The notes: generated from the letters alone by a model not told the origin. Positions 1-9,150 are shown, numbered from the stretch's first letter. The stretch: 59,231 bases of DNA from Branchiostoma floridae (GCF_000003815.2 NC_049991.1:886048-945278); one strand, 5' to 3'. Made by a program: numbers and translations.

Positions 1-422
1 CGCTACAGAATCAATTCATTAAGTGTCATTACGTCAAACATCCTAGTAAAGAATGTAGAATCTTGTATAAGATAGCTGTATAGAATAGACACGTGTTCCT
101 TTTTTACTGTCTGTACCCTTGCACTAGCCTACGGGCAATGATTTGCAAATGAATAAATTCATTATTAGTACACAGCTATTTTCTTCACTGACTCTATATC
201 AATCACATGAACAAGAGGTTTCCGTTACCGTTATGCATTTTGTATATCTATGCACGTTGAATTATGTTTTTTCTCAATGTTATTGTTTTATGTTTATATT
301 TATGTTTTTGAGGAGAGAGTCTTTTTAGAATCATTGGACATTTTGTCCGATCATTAAAAAATATGTGTGAATAATATGGACTTTAGACCATCAAAAAATT
401 AATGTTAAACAACAACTACATT
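1..422. other. AT-rich non-coding stretch
   Basis: I see no gene here. A stretch near 95-155 (ending in a 'gggcaatgatttgcaaat' motif) resembles the tail of the dispersed repeat found at 20284-20577 and 52941-53324, so it is probably a decayed repeat end. Confidence 0.4.
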
Positions 423-716
423 TCAATGTAGGGTATGCTGTTTACTGCCTAAGAGCTGCCGGACGTCAAGCCCAGATATAGACACCCCAATGTAAACATT
501 TGCTGACATACGTTCTGTAGGTATTTCTGATGTCCCCTGGTCTTCGAATTCACTTTCTGACTCGCCCTCGTCCAGCTCCTGGCTGAGCTGAATCAGGTAC
601 TTCTTCAGCTCGTCGATGGCCTTGACCTGGTGCTGGACGGTCTTGACCAGAGCGAAGACCGTCTCCTTCATGCTGTCGTAATCAGCAAGGTCGATCGCGA
701 GGTTGACGTTGGTCAT
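423..716 (-). CDS. Possible first or single exon of a small helical protein
   Basis: A 97-codon open frame on the minus strand starts at an ATG in a good animal initiation context (ACCATGA). The first ~50 residues are rich in regularly spaced hydrophobic and charged residues, as in an amphipathic helix or coiled coil (DSMKETVFALVKTV, then AIDELKKYLIQLSQEL). An acidic Ser/Glu tail follows. The start half is more GC-rich than its surroundings and looks coding; the last third is less convincing. A potential splice donor (GTATGT) lies just after codons for IPTE, so the true exon may end there and the rest be intron. I do not recognise the family. No partner exon was found between here and the window start. 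Confidence 0.4.
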   Translation of the reverse strand: MTNVNLAIDLADYDSMKETVFALVKTVQHQVKAIDELKKYLIQLSQELDEGESESEFEDQGTSEIPTERMSANVYIGVSISGLDVRQLLGSKQHTLH

Positions 717-1084
717 GGTTGTGTTTGTGTCTCCGATGACTGGGTGGGAGGGTGATATGCTGTCTTGCCCTGGGCTATGTTGCTGTTATAACGAAATGGT
801 CCACAATGTTAGGATTACCATCAGATGAATTTTCACCGTACGTCAGAAAAAGAATAAATGATACCAACAACGAAAAGAAAGTAGTTAAACATGAAAGTGG
901 TCTCATCACTCCTGTGTCTCCCGGTTGAATGACTGTTTATTAGCGCCCAACAACTGCGCATGTACAGATCATAGCAGCCATACAAGGCTGAATCGGCGTA
1001 TGATACATAATACATTTGTTAAAAACGTCATTAAGATTCGTTCAACAATGATACAATAAAAGGTAGTGTGCTATTTTTGAATTT

Positions 1085-1672
1085 GAACACACAAACACGC
1101 ACGCACATACACACAAACATGCACGCACATACACACAAACACACAAGCACATACACAAACACGTACGCACATACACACAAACACGCACGCACATACACAC
1201 AAACACACACGCACATACACACAAACACACACGCACAAACACACACGCACAAACACGCACGCACATACACACAAACGCGCACGCACATACACACACACGC
1301 ACATACACAAAAACACACACGCACATACACACAAACACGCACGCACATACACACAAAATGCACGCACAAACACACGCACATACACAAATACACACGCACA
1401 AACACGTACGCACATACACACAAACACGCACGCACATACACACAAACACGCACGCACATACACACAAATATGTACGCACATACAAATACATACATAAAAA
1501 CACGCACGCACATACACACAAACACGCACGCACATACACACAAACATGCACGCACATACACACAAACACGTACGCACATACACACACACAAACACGCACG
1601 CACATACACACAAACACGTACGCACATACACACAAACACGCACGAACATACACACAAATACACATACACATA
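1085..1672. repeat. CA-rich minisatellite, left of mobile element
   Basis: About 590 bp of imperfect ~22-bp units combining acacaaac, acgcacgc and acatac. The array is interrupted by the 1673-9027 element and resumes on the other side (9028-9150) in the same strand orientation, so it is the insertion target and not part of the terminal repeat. All six frames read as low-complexity peptides, which is composition and not coding. Confidence 0.9.
1667..1672. repeat. Putative 6-bp target-site duplication (left)
   Basis: CACATA directly precedes the terminal repeat at 1673 and is repeated at 9028-9033 directly after the other end. Six-bp duplications are the rule for Polinton/Maverick elements. 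The flanking minisatellite contains many CACATA words, so a chance match cannot be excluded. Confidence 0.55.
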
Positions 1673-2094
1673 AGTAGTATAGTAGGGTTAGAAAGTTGCG
1701 CATTTCGGGTGGCACCGTCGGGTGGCACAGGTAGGGGGCACCAGGAGCGTCTCCTTAGCATATTGATATGACGTATATTTAGGTATGATATCTATCTATA
1801 TATATAGCATTTATCTTAAGTAGGTATGTATTCATATTATATATATATATATATACATAGAGAGAGAGTTCAGTTCAGTTCAGTTAGCCCTTATGTGGAA
1901 TGGGTAATATGTAGTCATATATCTGTATATAGCCCTTATTTTGGATAGGTATGTAGTCATATATCTATTTATTAGTTATCATGAATAGTCATCTATCAAG
2001 CCATCTGTTCGTCAAAGAGGTGTGTATAAAATGTGTGCATATGTCCTCCTCCGGCCTCCTCCTCCGTCCCTCCTCCAACTCCCATGGTGAATGA
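1673..2094 (+). repeat. Left terminal inverted repeat
   Basis: Matches the reverse complement of 8584-9027 almost base for base outside two microsatellites (an AT run and a CT/AG run), which account for the 22-bp length difference. Similarity stops sharply after GTGAATGA. The repeat holds two copies of a ~40-bp sub-repeat ending in tatgtagtcatatatct. Confidence 0.9.
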
Positions 2095-2284
2095 TAGCAT
2101 AGTGCCCCAGACAGACATCATTAGGTAGTGTGTTACATCAGTAGAGTGTATATGTCTATGTTTATTTCTTAATACGGGTATGTATTTACCAGATATTGAT
2201 AAATCTATATTCAAGTTAGATGTACACTTTTCTGGATACAAAATCATCGAATAAATATCGACAACGATAATGTTCGTTCCATCA

Positions 2285-2290
2285 TTTATT
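2285..2290 (-). terminator. Poly(A) signal for the polymerase gene
   Basis: AATAAA on the minus strand about 150 nt downstream of the polymerase stop codon and outside the terminal repeat. It is the best candidate 3' end signal in this 345-bp stretch, which otherwise holds no gene. Confidence 0.5.
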
Positions 2291-2439
2291 GACTTAACAC
2301 ACGGCAACAATTTCTGTACAGCGTCTTTTTGTCTAAACAAAGGCATCGGTGTGGCGCATTGCCGCTGATCTTTAAACAAATATACACAAAGCGATCGTCA
2401 TCTATCGCATTACCACGGGGAGCACACGGCAAGTACTTG

Positions 2440-5400
2440 TCAGATATTGAGTGGTAGGGTTGTGACACCGTCACTCAGCACTTGTCGTTTGGGATAGAAG
2501 TACGAAAAGGCATCCCTTGCTTGAGAGTACGTACACATCTGATTATTTCTAACGCGGAAGCCCCTGTTTATACCCTGGCCGCTTTTCTGTGTTTCCAAGA
2601 CGTTGAGATATGTTTTGATATTAATGTCGTTGCCTTTTTTGCTGACCCCCTTGCAGCTGAATTTGTCTTCATCATTTTCGTCTCCCCCGAAACAGTAATA
2701 GGTTTTGCTACACAGACCCACAATACCGTCCCCTGACCACTCTTCTTTGAACAGTCCGGGAGTGCGCTTGTCGAAGACAGCATTCTCGGGGGTGTCATTG
2801 CGGGGAAACCAGAGATGTCTCTCTTCTTTGTACTTGTCAAGCATATTTGGTTTGATGACGTCCTCAAACCTCTCTGCCGAGATGGCGATGTAGGCCGAGT
2901 CCGTGTCCATCTCGCAGTATTGGAAGTCCGATTGGTCCACGAATTTGGTCATGAAATCATAGTAAAACTCCAGCATGCGGAGCTTCGCATACTGATAGAC
3001 AAAGAACCCAATCTGAAGAGGCAAGTTGAATTTGATCACTTTTTTCGTGAGTTGCATCTCGTAGAAGTCGTCAGTCACTTCTTCTACGTGGCGGAAGCGT
3101 GGAGTGTTGATTTTGCGCGTCGCAGTGACAGCATCCTTGCAGAACTCGACATCCAGTTGCTTTTCTTTGTTGGTGACTGTCTTGCCGTAGGCCGAATTGC
3201 CGATAAGTTTCATCGTATCGGCAATGATCTTTTTAGACTTGTCTTTATCGCCGTCGCGACGAGCGTCGCTGACGCGGTCACCGAACGCCCTGAAACACGC
3301 CTTAGGTACGTATTCTAGCACCTGGTAAATGTGAGACACTATCAGACCCTTCTCCAAGTACCATTTCAGTAACGGTGTAGCCAGGAGAATCTTTTTGCCA
3401 AACATGCTGCCAATGAGAGACCGCCTTGATTTGATCATGATATTATTGGTCTCGGCATACTGTTTCATGAAAGGACCGATGTCGTCGATAGAGATGTCGA
3501 CGTTTTTGAAAATAGGTGGCATCTCTTCAAAGGTCTTTCGGTGCTCTGCGGGGACGCTAATGTCGCACTCGACCACGCCAAACAGTTCACCCGAACAGAC
3601 AGCATGGAGGATTTGGTCTTCTGACATTTTGTACTTACTTTCAGTAGGTGTTTTGTACTGAGCCAAAAAGGCGGACACGCCGCGATCACATCTTTGCAAT
3701 CGTCGCCACTGACATTCCCACATTTCCGTCACCTTGTACCCCAAGCTCCGTAAATATTCAGTCGTCTGTATAGTTTTTGTTAACTTCTCTGACATGCTTG
3801 TGGCCGTCAGAATGTTGGATCGGTGTTTTGCCGTCAGTGGACAATTGTCGTGACCATGAAAGTAACACCCGTGAAACTGAAAGATTTCGCCCGTGTCCGC
3901 ACAGAAGCCGTCCACGGGAATTTGCCTTGGCCCGATGCGTTTCTCGGTATTGTTGAATTTGTGCCGAATGACTTTGTCCTGTTGATATCCTACCCACTCC
4001 AACCATTGTGTGGCCATACGCCCGACACCTTGCGAATACTCTCTCTTGAATCCTTCCTCGGCCCTGCGGCGTATATAGCAGCCAGTGGGCATGTCCTGCA
4101 TCAGGGACCAGAGATAAAGAGCATTGGCGTCGTAGCCAATCACTCTCTGACATGCTTTGGGTTGCCTACCGCTTTCTTTCATCTCACGTTCTCGGATGCA
4201 AGTCACCCCTTTCTGGTGATATCGATGGAAAATGATGCTAGGCCCGCCCACGATATTGTTCTTAAAGAGTCTGTAGACGTCTTCGTTGTCCATGCACGTG
4301 AAATATGTGTCGCCTAAGTCCATGAACAAGTACTTCATCGTGAGCCCCGGTACACTGATGCCATCTTTAAACATGTCGATCTGTCGGTCTTTGTAGAAGT
4401 CGAACATTCTCTGTACAGCGTCCAACATCGGCACCACGTCCTTATTGTTGTACCATGTCAGAAAGTCCTTCATGGTGTGCATGTCTTGGTCTTTCCAGAC
4501 TTCCTGACAATAGGCGTAATCCTCTTCTTTGATGTGTGCCATCTTCAGCTTGCTGTAGAAGGCTGAGGCCGGAGGTAGTTCTGTTCTTTCCAGTTTTTCC
4601 AGGGAATCCATCCACTCGTACGGAAAGAAGCCTTTGGTCTCCGTACACCCGTACGCGGCCAGAACGGCTGCATAGCTAAAACCGGGAGCTACGTAATTGG
4701 TCAAGTCCAGAAACTTCAAGTCTTCCGTTTCTATGGACATAAAGTCGTTGTTCCTCTTGATGGGGCGAAGGCGGTTCTGTTGTTTGAAGAGGTGTGGGAA
4801 AAACACCTTCTTCATGGCATTTATGTCATACTTGCCGGTGTTGAAGCCGATAACGACGAGTTGTTTCAGGTACCGCTCGTACTCGTCCATTAGTTTCGTC
4901 AAGTAGTGCCTTTTGCGTTTTGCTTGTTGATCGTCGTCATCTACACTTTCCTCTCCTTCCTGTTCAAGGTCCCGTTGTCTTCTACGTTCCATTTCTTCAA
5001 AGACCCACGCGACCTTTCGCCTCAGCACGTCGTAAGCCGTACGGCTGATCTGCAGGAGATACTCAATCATGTCTTTTACGACTACGGACGGATCGCCGCC
5101 AGAAACGAAGCACCGAGGGTTGGTGTATCCCGGTACGTTGGAGCAAACACTCACACTCAACAACTCGTGTACTGCCTCCCACTGAAGCTTCGGTGTCTTG
5201 TCGTTTTCCAGGGGTTTTAGAAGACATTCGATGTCGTAGGTCGCACGGAAAGGGTAGTACCGATCTTCTGGCGACACGACGAGTCCCTCGTCCTTCAGTT
5301 TCTCAAAGATGGTCGGTGGTAGATGGTAGGCTCCCCCAGGGTACTCGTACGTTATGGCGCCGTCACATGTCAATTCGTGGCGATGAAGCTTGCTTGAATC

Positions 5401-6792
5401 CTTCCACTTTTTCCCGCACCTGGGACAGGCATACGACTTAGCATATTTCTTGAAGTCTTTGATGTAGCTGAAATGGGTTTGGTACAGGTTAAGGTACATA
5501 GTGTCCTTGTGCCTTGACAGAGGGCGTCTGACGAGCTCGGCAAAGTAATCATTAACTTCGTCGGTCTCTTCGTCGTTAGGTTGAAGAGAATACACGTAAA
5601 TGTTGAGGTGAAACACCATTTCCAACTCGTCCAGCATCCCCAATGTCACGCCCTGAAAGTTGTCTTTTGTCTTGTCCGTCTCTGTCAGGAACTTCTGAAA
5701 ATGGACCTTGGTGGCGGCCTCCAGGTTTCTAGAACTCCCGCCATAGTGTGTCGCAAGGCATCGGAAAAAGCACAAGTTGTCCTCGTATGGGCCGTGCGAC
5801 CCACGGTGTAACGGATCAACCGCTTTACTGTTCACGAGGTATGCGGGGAGACTGCAGGGTGCCGTGCCTATGGGATGTCCTTTCAGTTTGGCCACGTAAA
5901 ACGTTACGTTAGGAACTGCCTCAACAGTCCACTTGGAGTCTGGCCGCTGTTGACGAGCACATTCCAGAATGTCAATGGTAGTCACTTTGTCCAAGAAGTC
6001 TCTTACACCATCTTCGTTTGCCACCAATACCGGTTCTTTCAGGAAACAATGGTTGTTGTTGCAAGCGTAATAGTACCGGAGTTCACCTGTTTCGTTGTTT
6101 CTCAGAATGAAACCAAAGGACAAACTTAGCTTAAATGCTGTGTTTTGGTCTCGAAAGACAGCCCATGCTTTGCTGGACAATTCGTCGATGCTGGTGGTGT
6201 GTAGACGGAAGTTGTATTCGTCCTGGATTTTCCGACATCTCTTAAAGTGGGTGCGTATAAACTGCCACTTTTCTCTGTACATCTGTATTAGGGCTGCGTT
6301 GCCTCGCTCTTCTTCTTCGACTGGAGTAACCAGGTCGTTCCGTATCTCCAACGGATCCTCTTGCAGAAGGTCAGGACTCTCACTAGTCGATGCCGCTTGA
6401 TGTCGTCTTTGTTTTGAAGGTTTTACACCCTCGTCGTTGTCTTCGCGTTTTCTTATCCCACCTTGTGACTGTGATGTTGAAGAGGGGCTCTCGTTTTCTT
6501 GTAGATCACTTGTCGCCGACAGAGTTTGAGAGCGCTTGTTGTGAACACTTTGGTGCTCAATCAACTTGTCACGCCTCGCAAAAATCTTGCCGCAGATATT
6601 ACACACATGACGAAAATTGTTGAGAGAGGCGTGCTGCTTTTCGTGACGCTTCAAGCTATCGTGGCGCGTAAACGTGTCCCCACACACGCCACAGCGGTAG
6701 GCAGGTGACTCACTGTGCACCGATCGTTTGTGTCGGTTGAGCGTACCCTTTTGTTGGAACACCTTGTCACACTGGTCGCAACGGAACGCCAT
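2440..6792 (-). CDS. Zinc-finger B-family DNA polymerase (protein-primed type)
   Basis: An intact 1450-codon frame. Three C2H2 fingers occupy residues ~4-85 and a fourth (CPRCGKKW, then H-x4-C) lies near 455-475. The exonuclease motifs are present: TYDIE near 517, IGFNTGKYD near 648 and NNKDVV near 784. The polymerase motifs follow: YDANALYL near 888 (motif A), KLIGNSAYGKT near 1199 (motif B) and EMDTDSAY near 1296 (motif C, the catalytic DTD). TPGLFKEEW and SKTYY follow motif C, and FQFHGCYFHG lies between A and B. This set matches the DNA_pol_B_2 family of selfish elements and linear plasmids, which replicate from a terminal protein. All key acidic residues are present, so the enzyme is probably active. 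It likely copies the element in the nucleus. Residues ~335-445 resemble a thiol-protease fold. The start is the only ATG upstream of the first finger. Confidence 0.93.
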   Translation of the reverse strand: MAFRCDQCDKVFQQKGTLNRHKRSVHSESPAYRCGVCGDTFTRHDSLKRHEKQHASLNNFRHVCNICGKIFARRDKLIEHQSVHNKRSQTLSATSDLQENESPSSTSQSQGGIRKREDNDEGVKPSKQRRHQAASTSESPDLLQEDPLEIRNDLVTPVEEEERGNAALIQMYREKWQFIRTHFKRCRKIQDEYNFRLHTTSIDELSSKAWAVFRDQNTAFKLSLSFGFILRNNETGELRYYYACNNNHCFLKEPVLVANEDGVRDFLDKVTTIDILECARQQRPDSKWTVEAVPNVTFYVAKLKGHPIGTAPCSLPAYLVNSKAVDPLHRGSHGPYEDNLCFFRCLATHYGGSSRNLEAATKVHFQKFLTETDKTKDNFQGVTLGMLDELEMVFHLNIYVYSLQPNDEETDEVNDYFAELVRRPLSRHKDTMYLNLYQTHFSYIKDFKKYAKSYACPRCGKKWKDSSKLHRHELTCDGAITYEYPGGAYHLPPTIFEKLKDEGLVVSPEDRYYPFRATYDIECLLKPLENDKTPKLQWEAVHELLSVSVCSNVPGYTNPRCFVSGGDPSVVVKDMIEYLLQISRTAYDVLRRKVAWVFEEMERRRQRDLEQEGEESVDDDDQQAKRKRHYLTKLMDEYERYLKQLVVIGFNTGKYDINAMKKVFFPHLFKQQNRLRPIKRNNDFMSIETEDLKFLDLTNYVAPGFSYAAVLAAYGCTETKGFFPYEWMDSLEKLERTELPPASAFYSKLKMAHIKEEDYAYCQEVWKDQDMHTMKDFLTWYNNKDVVPMLDAVQRMFDFYKDRQIDMFKDGISVPGLTMKYLFMDLGDTYFTCMDNEDVYRLFKNNIVGGPSIIFHRYHQKGVTCIREREMKESGRQPKACQRVIGYDANALYLWSLMQDMPTGCYIRRRAEEGFKREYSQGVGRMATQWLEWVGYQQDKVIRHKFNNTEKRIGPRQIPVDGFCADTGEIFQFHGCYFHGHDNCPLTAKHRSNILTATSMSEKLTKTIQTTEYLRSLGYKVTEMWECQWRRLQRCDRGVSAFLAQYKTPTESKYKMSEDQILHAVCSGELFGVVECDISVPAEHRKTFEEMPPIFKNVDISIDDIGPFMKQYAETNNIMIKSRRSLIGSMFGKKILLATPLLKWYLEKGLIVSHIYQVLEYVPKACFRAFGDRVSDARRDGDKDKSKKIIADTMKLIGNSAYGKTVTNKEKQLDVEFCKDAVTATRKINTPRFRHVEEVTDDFYEMQLTKKVIKFNLPLQIGFFVYQYAKLRMLEFYYDFMTKFVDQSDFQYCEMDTDSAYIAISAERFEDVIKPNMLDKYKEERHLWFPRNDTPENAVFDKRTPGLFKEEWSGDGIVGLCSKTYYCFGGDENDEDKFSCKGVSKKGNDINIKTYLNVLETQKSGQGINRGFRVRNNQMCTYSQARDAFSYFYPKRQVLSDGVTTLPLNI

Positions 6793-7573
6793 TATTCAAC
6801 TGTGAAAATATATAAGACTTGCACTTTAATCTATATTTTTCGATTAATCATTTGCAGAATTGTAAGTTACACAGGCTTACGAACACAAAACGTTTGAAAT
6901 AGACAAATTTACAGGAAAGAACCTTATCACAACTAAATCTCGCCCCTACAGATTTACAACAGCAACGCAATATCATAACAATATCCATGTCTATGTAGGG
7001 TCAACATTAGATAAAACAGTACAAAAGATAGAAACAGACGGAGACGGTTGCCGACTTACCTCTTCGTAAATGTGTCGACGTGTGCGTTTCACCACAGCGA
7101 TACGGACGTCCTTTTGCCACAAGTACCGATCAGCAAGTGACTGTCGTTTTCTGTCTCCGTCGCTGTACCCCCAATTTATGGACTACGGGGCTGGCAGAGG
7201 ACCTGCCCGGGCACGATGGGCGAGGACAAAGGGATTACGTCACGCGATGAGTAGTCTGTCCGAGGCAGACACCACTGTCCGCTGCTTCAAATGGGCGAAG
7301 TCGGGCATGCCTCTACAAGAGCGTTGTGTTGATATTACGATATTTACATGTCAGCAGAAATTCTGACTTGACCAAAAGGGCTGAAAAGCCCTCAAAAACA
7401 ATCAGCTTTGTTACCGTCTTGCACAGTATACACTGTTTATTTCCCCAAATCGGTCATTCCACAATACACAAATGGTAAACAATTATAACAGACACGATGG
7501 CCATTATGCAATCTGAGGTATAAATACACCTGACAGCTAGAGAGTGAAATCATTTTATCAAAGACCAGCGACC
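6793..7573. promoter_or_regulatory. Divergent promoter region between the two element genes
   Basis: About 780 bp separates the two start codons and has no convincing frame. A TATA box serves the plus-strand gene (7519-7526). On the minus strand a TATATA-like stretch lies only ~20 nt upstream of the polymerase ATG (near 6808-6815), so if used the leader would be almost absent. A GC-rich patch is present around 7070-7320. Confidence 0.5.
7519..7526 (+). promoter_or_regulatory. TATA box of the small zinc-finger gene
   Basis: TATAAATA lies 55 bp upstream of the ATG at 7574, which would place transcription start near 7550 and leave a short leader of about 25 nt. Confidence 0.6.
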
Positions 7574-8182
7574 ATGACGCACGTGTGTGACATTTGTGCT
7601 AAAGAATTCACTCGCATCGACAACTTGCGACGCCACCAGCGAGAGAAACACGGTCAAGAGCCAAGACGTGAAACAAAGGACCGTGTCGTGGATCCGGAAA
7701 CAGGGACTTCCAGGGACCGAGACATTTTTGATGACGACTCCAGCATGTCATCTGAGTATGATACGGACATAGTCAGCTCATCGGAGGAGGAGGGGGAGGA
7801 GGAGTCTGAGGAGGAGGAGGAGGAGACAGATTCAGTCACATCACAGGATGAAGAAGACAGAGAAGAAGATTTCCAAGAAACGGATTATCAATCTGACGGG
7901 TCTGTGACAAGTTCTGAAGTAGAAGAAGAAGGTGACAATGAAGACTATATGGAAGACGAAGAGGAGTGGACGCTTTACCGGGATTATAATACAGTTCCGC
8001 GCCCCCGCAATGAAGGAGAAGTTCCTCAGCATGTCATCAAAGAGACAAAACGATTTGGCAGAACATACTATCTAGTAGAATTTGCCGCGGCGCCCTATCG
8101 GTGCATGAAGGTCGTGTACAACACAAAATGGGTTTCAGAACAAAACCTACTGAAGGATCATGGATACATTGTATTGCATTGA
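7574..8182 (+). CDS. Zinc-finger, acidic, chromo-like protein
   Basis: A 202-aa protein with its start at ATG 7574 in an ideal context (CGACCATGA), downstream of a TATA box. Residues 5-26 form one C2H2 finger (CDIC, then H-x4-H) closely resembling the fingers of the neighbouring polymerase. Residues ~45-150 are a Glu/Asp/Ser-rich tract. The C-terminal ~45 residues (YYLVEFA, then TKWVSEQNLL) have the spacing of a chromodomain (YLVKW, then TWEPEENL). That similarity is by eye and is inference. The protein may bind element DNA through the finger and chromatin through the C-terminus. It lacks any integrase core. In Polintons the chromodomain is fused to the integrase, so this could be a separated targeting factor. 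Function is not established. Confidence 0.8.
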   Translation: MTHVCDICAKEFTRIDNLRRHQREKHGQEPRRETKDRVVDPETGTSRDRDIFDDDSSMSSEYDTDIVSSSEEEGEEESEEEEEETDSVTSQDEEDREEDFQETDYQSDGSVTSSEVEEEGDNEDYMEDEEEWTLYRDYNTVPRPRNEGEVPQHVIKETKRFGRTYYLVEFAAAPYRCMKVVYNTKWVSEQNLLKDHGYIVLH

Positions 8183-8263
8183 AATGAAATGAACTCATCC
8201 TGTCAAAGAGACATTGATGTTAAAATCAATATAGCCTCCTTAAAGACTAAGAAAAGTGCTGTC

Positions 8264-8280
8264 AATAAACGACGAATAAA
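8264..8280 (+). terminator. Paired poly(A) signals after the small gene
   Basis: Two AATAAA words (8264-8269 and 8275-8280) lie 80-100 nt past the stop, with a third at 8343-8348. They fit the 3' end of the plus-strand gene. Confidence 0.6.
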
Positions 8281-8384
8281 GAATTCTGCCAACGTGTTTG
8301 CGTGTCTGTGTCACTTGCCTCTTACCGGGATATTTTTCTGTCAATAAAGGGGGGTCGGGGACAGGTTGAAGAGAGCATACATGC

Positions 8385-8643
8385 ATAGAAGACATATACA
8401 CACTACTGATGAAGAGATATAACCGTACTACCCACCCATATGTATGGAGCAGTATGCTTTCATTCACAATGGGAGGAGGGACGGAGGGGGACATATGCAC
8501 TCATGAAAGACATACACACACAAACTACTTATACATAGATATAACATACTCGTACTATGTCTTCTAACTCCTAACCAATGTCTTCATTCACAATGGGAGT
8601 TGGAGGAGGGGCGGAGGAGGAGGCCGGAGGAGGACATATGCAC
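8385..8643. repeat. Diverged ~125-bp tandem duplication beside the right TIR
   Basis: Two successive copies each run from an agacata(t/c)acacac motif, through agatataac(c/a), to ttcattcacaatgggag and a GGA-rich block ending gacatatgcac. The second copy reaches into the right TIR; the first is outside it. There is no counterpart inside the left TIR. Confidence 0.6.
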
Positions 8644-9027
8644 ACATTTTATACACACCTCTTTGACGAACAGATGGCTTGATAGATGACTATTCATGAT
8701 AACTAATAAATAGATATATGACTACATACCTATCCAAAATAAGGGCTATATACAGATATATGACTACATATTACCCATTCCACATAAGGGCTAACTGAAC
8801 TGAACTGAACTCTCTCTCTCTCTCTCTCTCTCTATGTATATATATATATTTATATATATATAATATGAATACATACCTACTTAAGATAAATGCTATATAT
8901 ATAGATAGATATCATACCTAAATATACGTCATATCAATATGCTAAGGAGACGCTCCTGGTGCCCCCTACCTGTGCCACCCGACGGTGCCACCCGAAATGC
9001 GCAACTTTCTAACCCTACTATACTACT
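8584..9027 (-). repeat. Right terminal inverted repeat
   Basis: Reverse complement of 1673-2094, differing mainly in lengths of CT and TA microsatellites. The outer edge reads CTATACTACT, followed by CACATA at 9028-9033. Confidence 0.9.
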
Positions 9028-9150
9028 CACATACACAAACACATAAGCACATACACACAAACACACGCACATACACACACACAAACACACACGCACATAC
9101 ACACAAACACGCACATACACAAACACACATGAACATACACACAATCACAC
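9028..9150. repeat. CA-rich minisatellite, right of mobile element
   Basis: Continues the array seen at 1085-1672 with the same strand bias and begins with the putative CACATA duplication. Confidence 0.85.

Larger units (their letters stand above)
1673..9027. mobile_element. 7.4-kb TIR element with B-family DNA polymerase (Polinton-related)
   Basis: The element is bounded by long inverted terminal repeats (1673-2094 and 8584-9027). Both start AGTAGTATAGTAGGG at the outer edge, with CACATA duplicated outside. It carries two divergently oriented genes: a PolB gene on the minus strand (2440-6792) and a zinc-finger/acidic/chromo-like gene on the plus strand (7574-8182), with a shared ~780-bp promoter region between. 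Known Polintons/Mavericks have 6-bp duplications, termini starting AG, TIRs of hundreds of bp and a protein-primed PolB, but are usually 15-20 kb with integrase, ATPase, protease and capsid genes. None of those is visible here. The near-identical ends and unbroken frames suggest recent activity. Alternatives are an internally deleted Polinton or a distinct polymerase-only lineage. The ends are read directly; the family placement is inference. Confidence 0.8.

Noticed and set aside
1031-1771. Long overlapping frames encoding Cys/Val-rich or His/Thr-rich proteins
   Set aside because: They are six-frame readings of a CA-rich minisatellite; every frame is open because of composition, and there are no start, splice or family signals.
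2482-6708. Many plus-strand frames opposite the polymerase
   Set aside because: Shadows of the 1450-codon minus-strand frame.
1673-9027. Recent virus integration
   Set aside because: No capsid, packaging or envelope gene is visible; the organisation fits a transposon, though the polymerase family is shared with some viruses.
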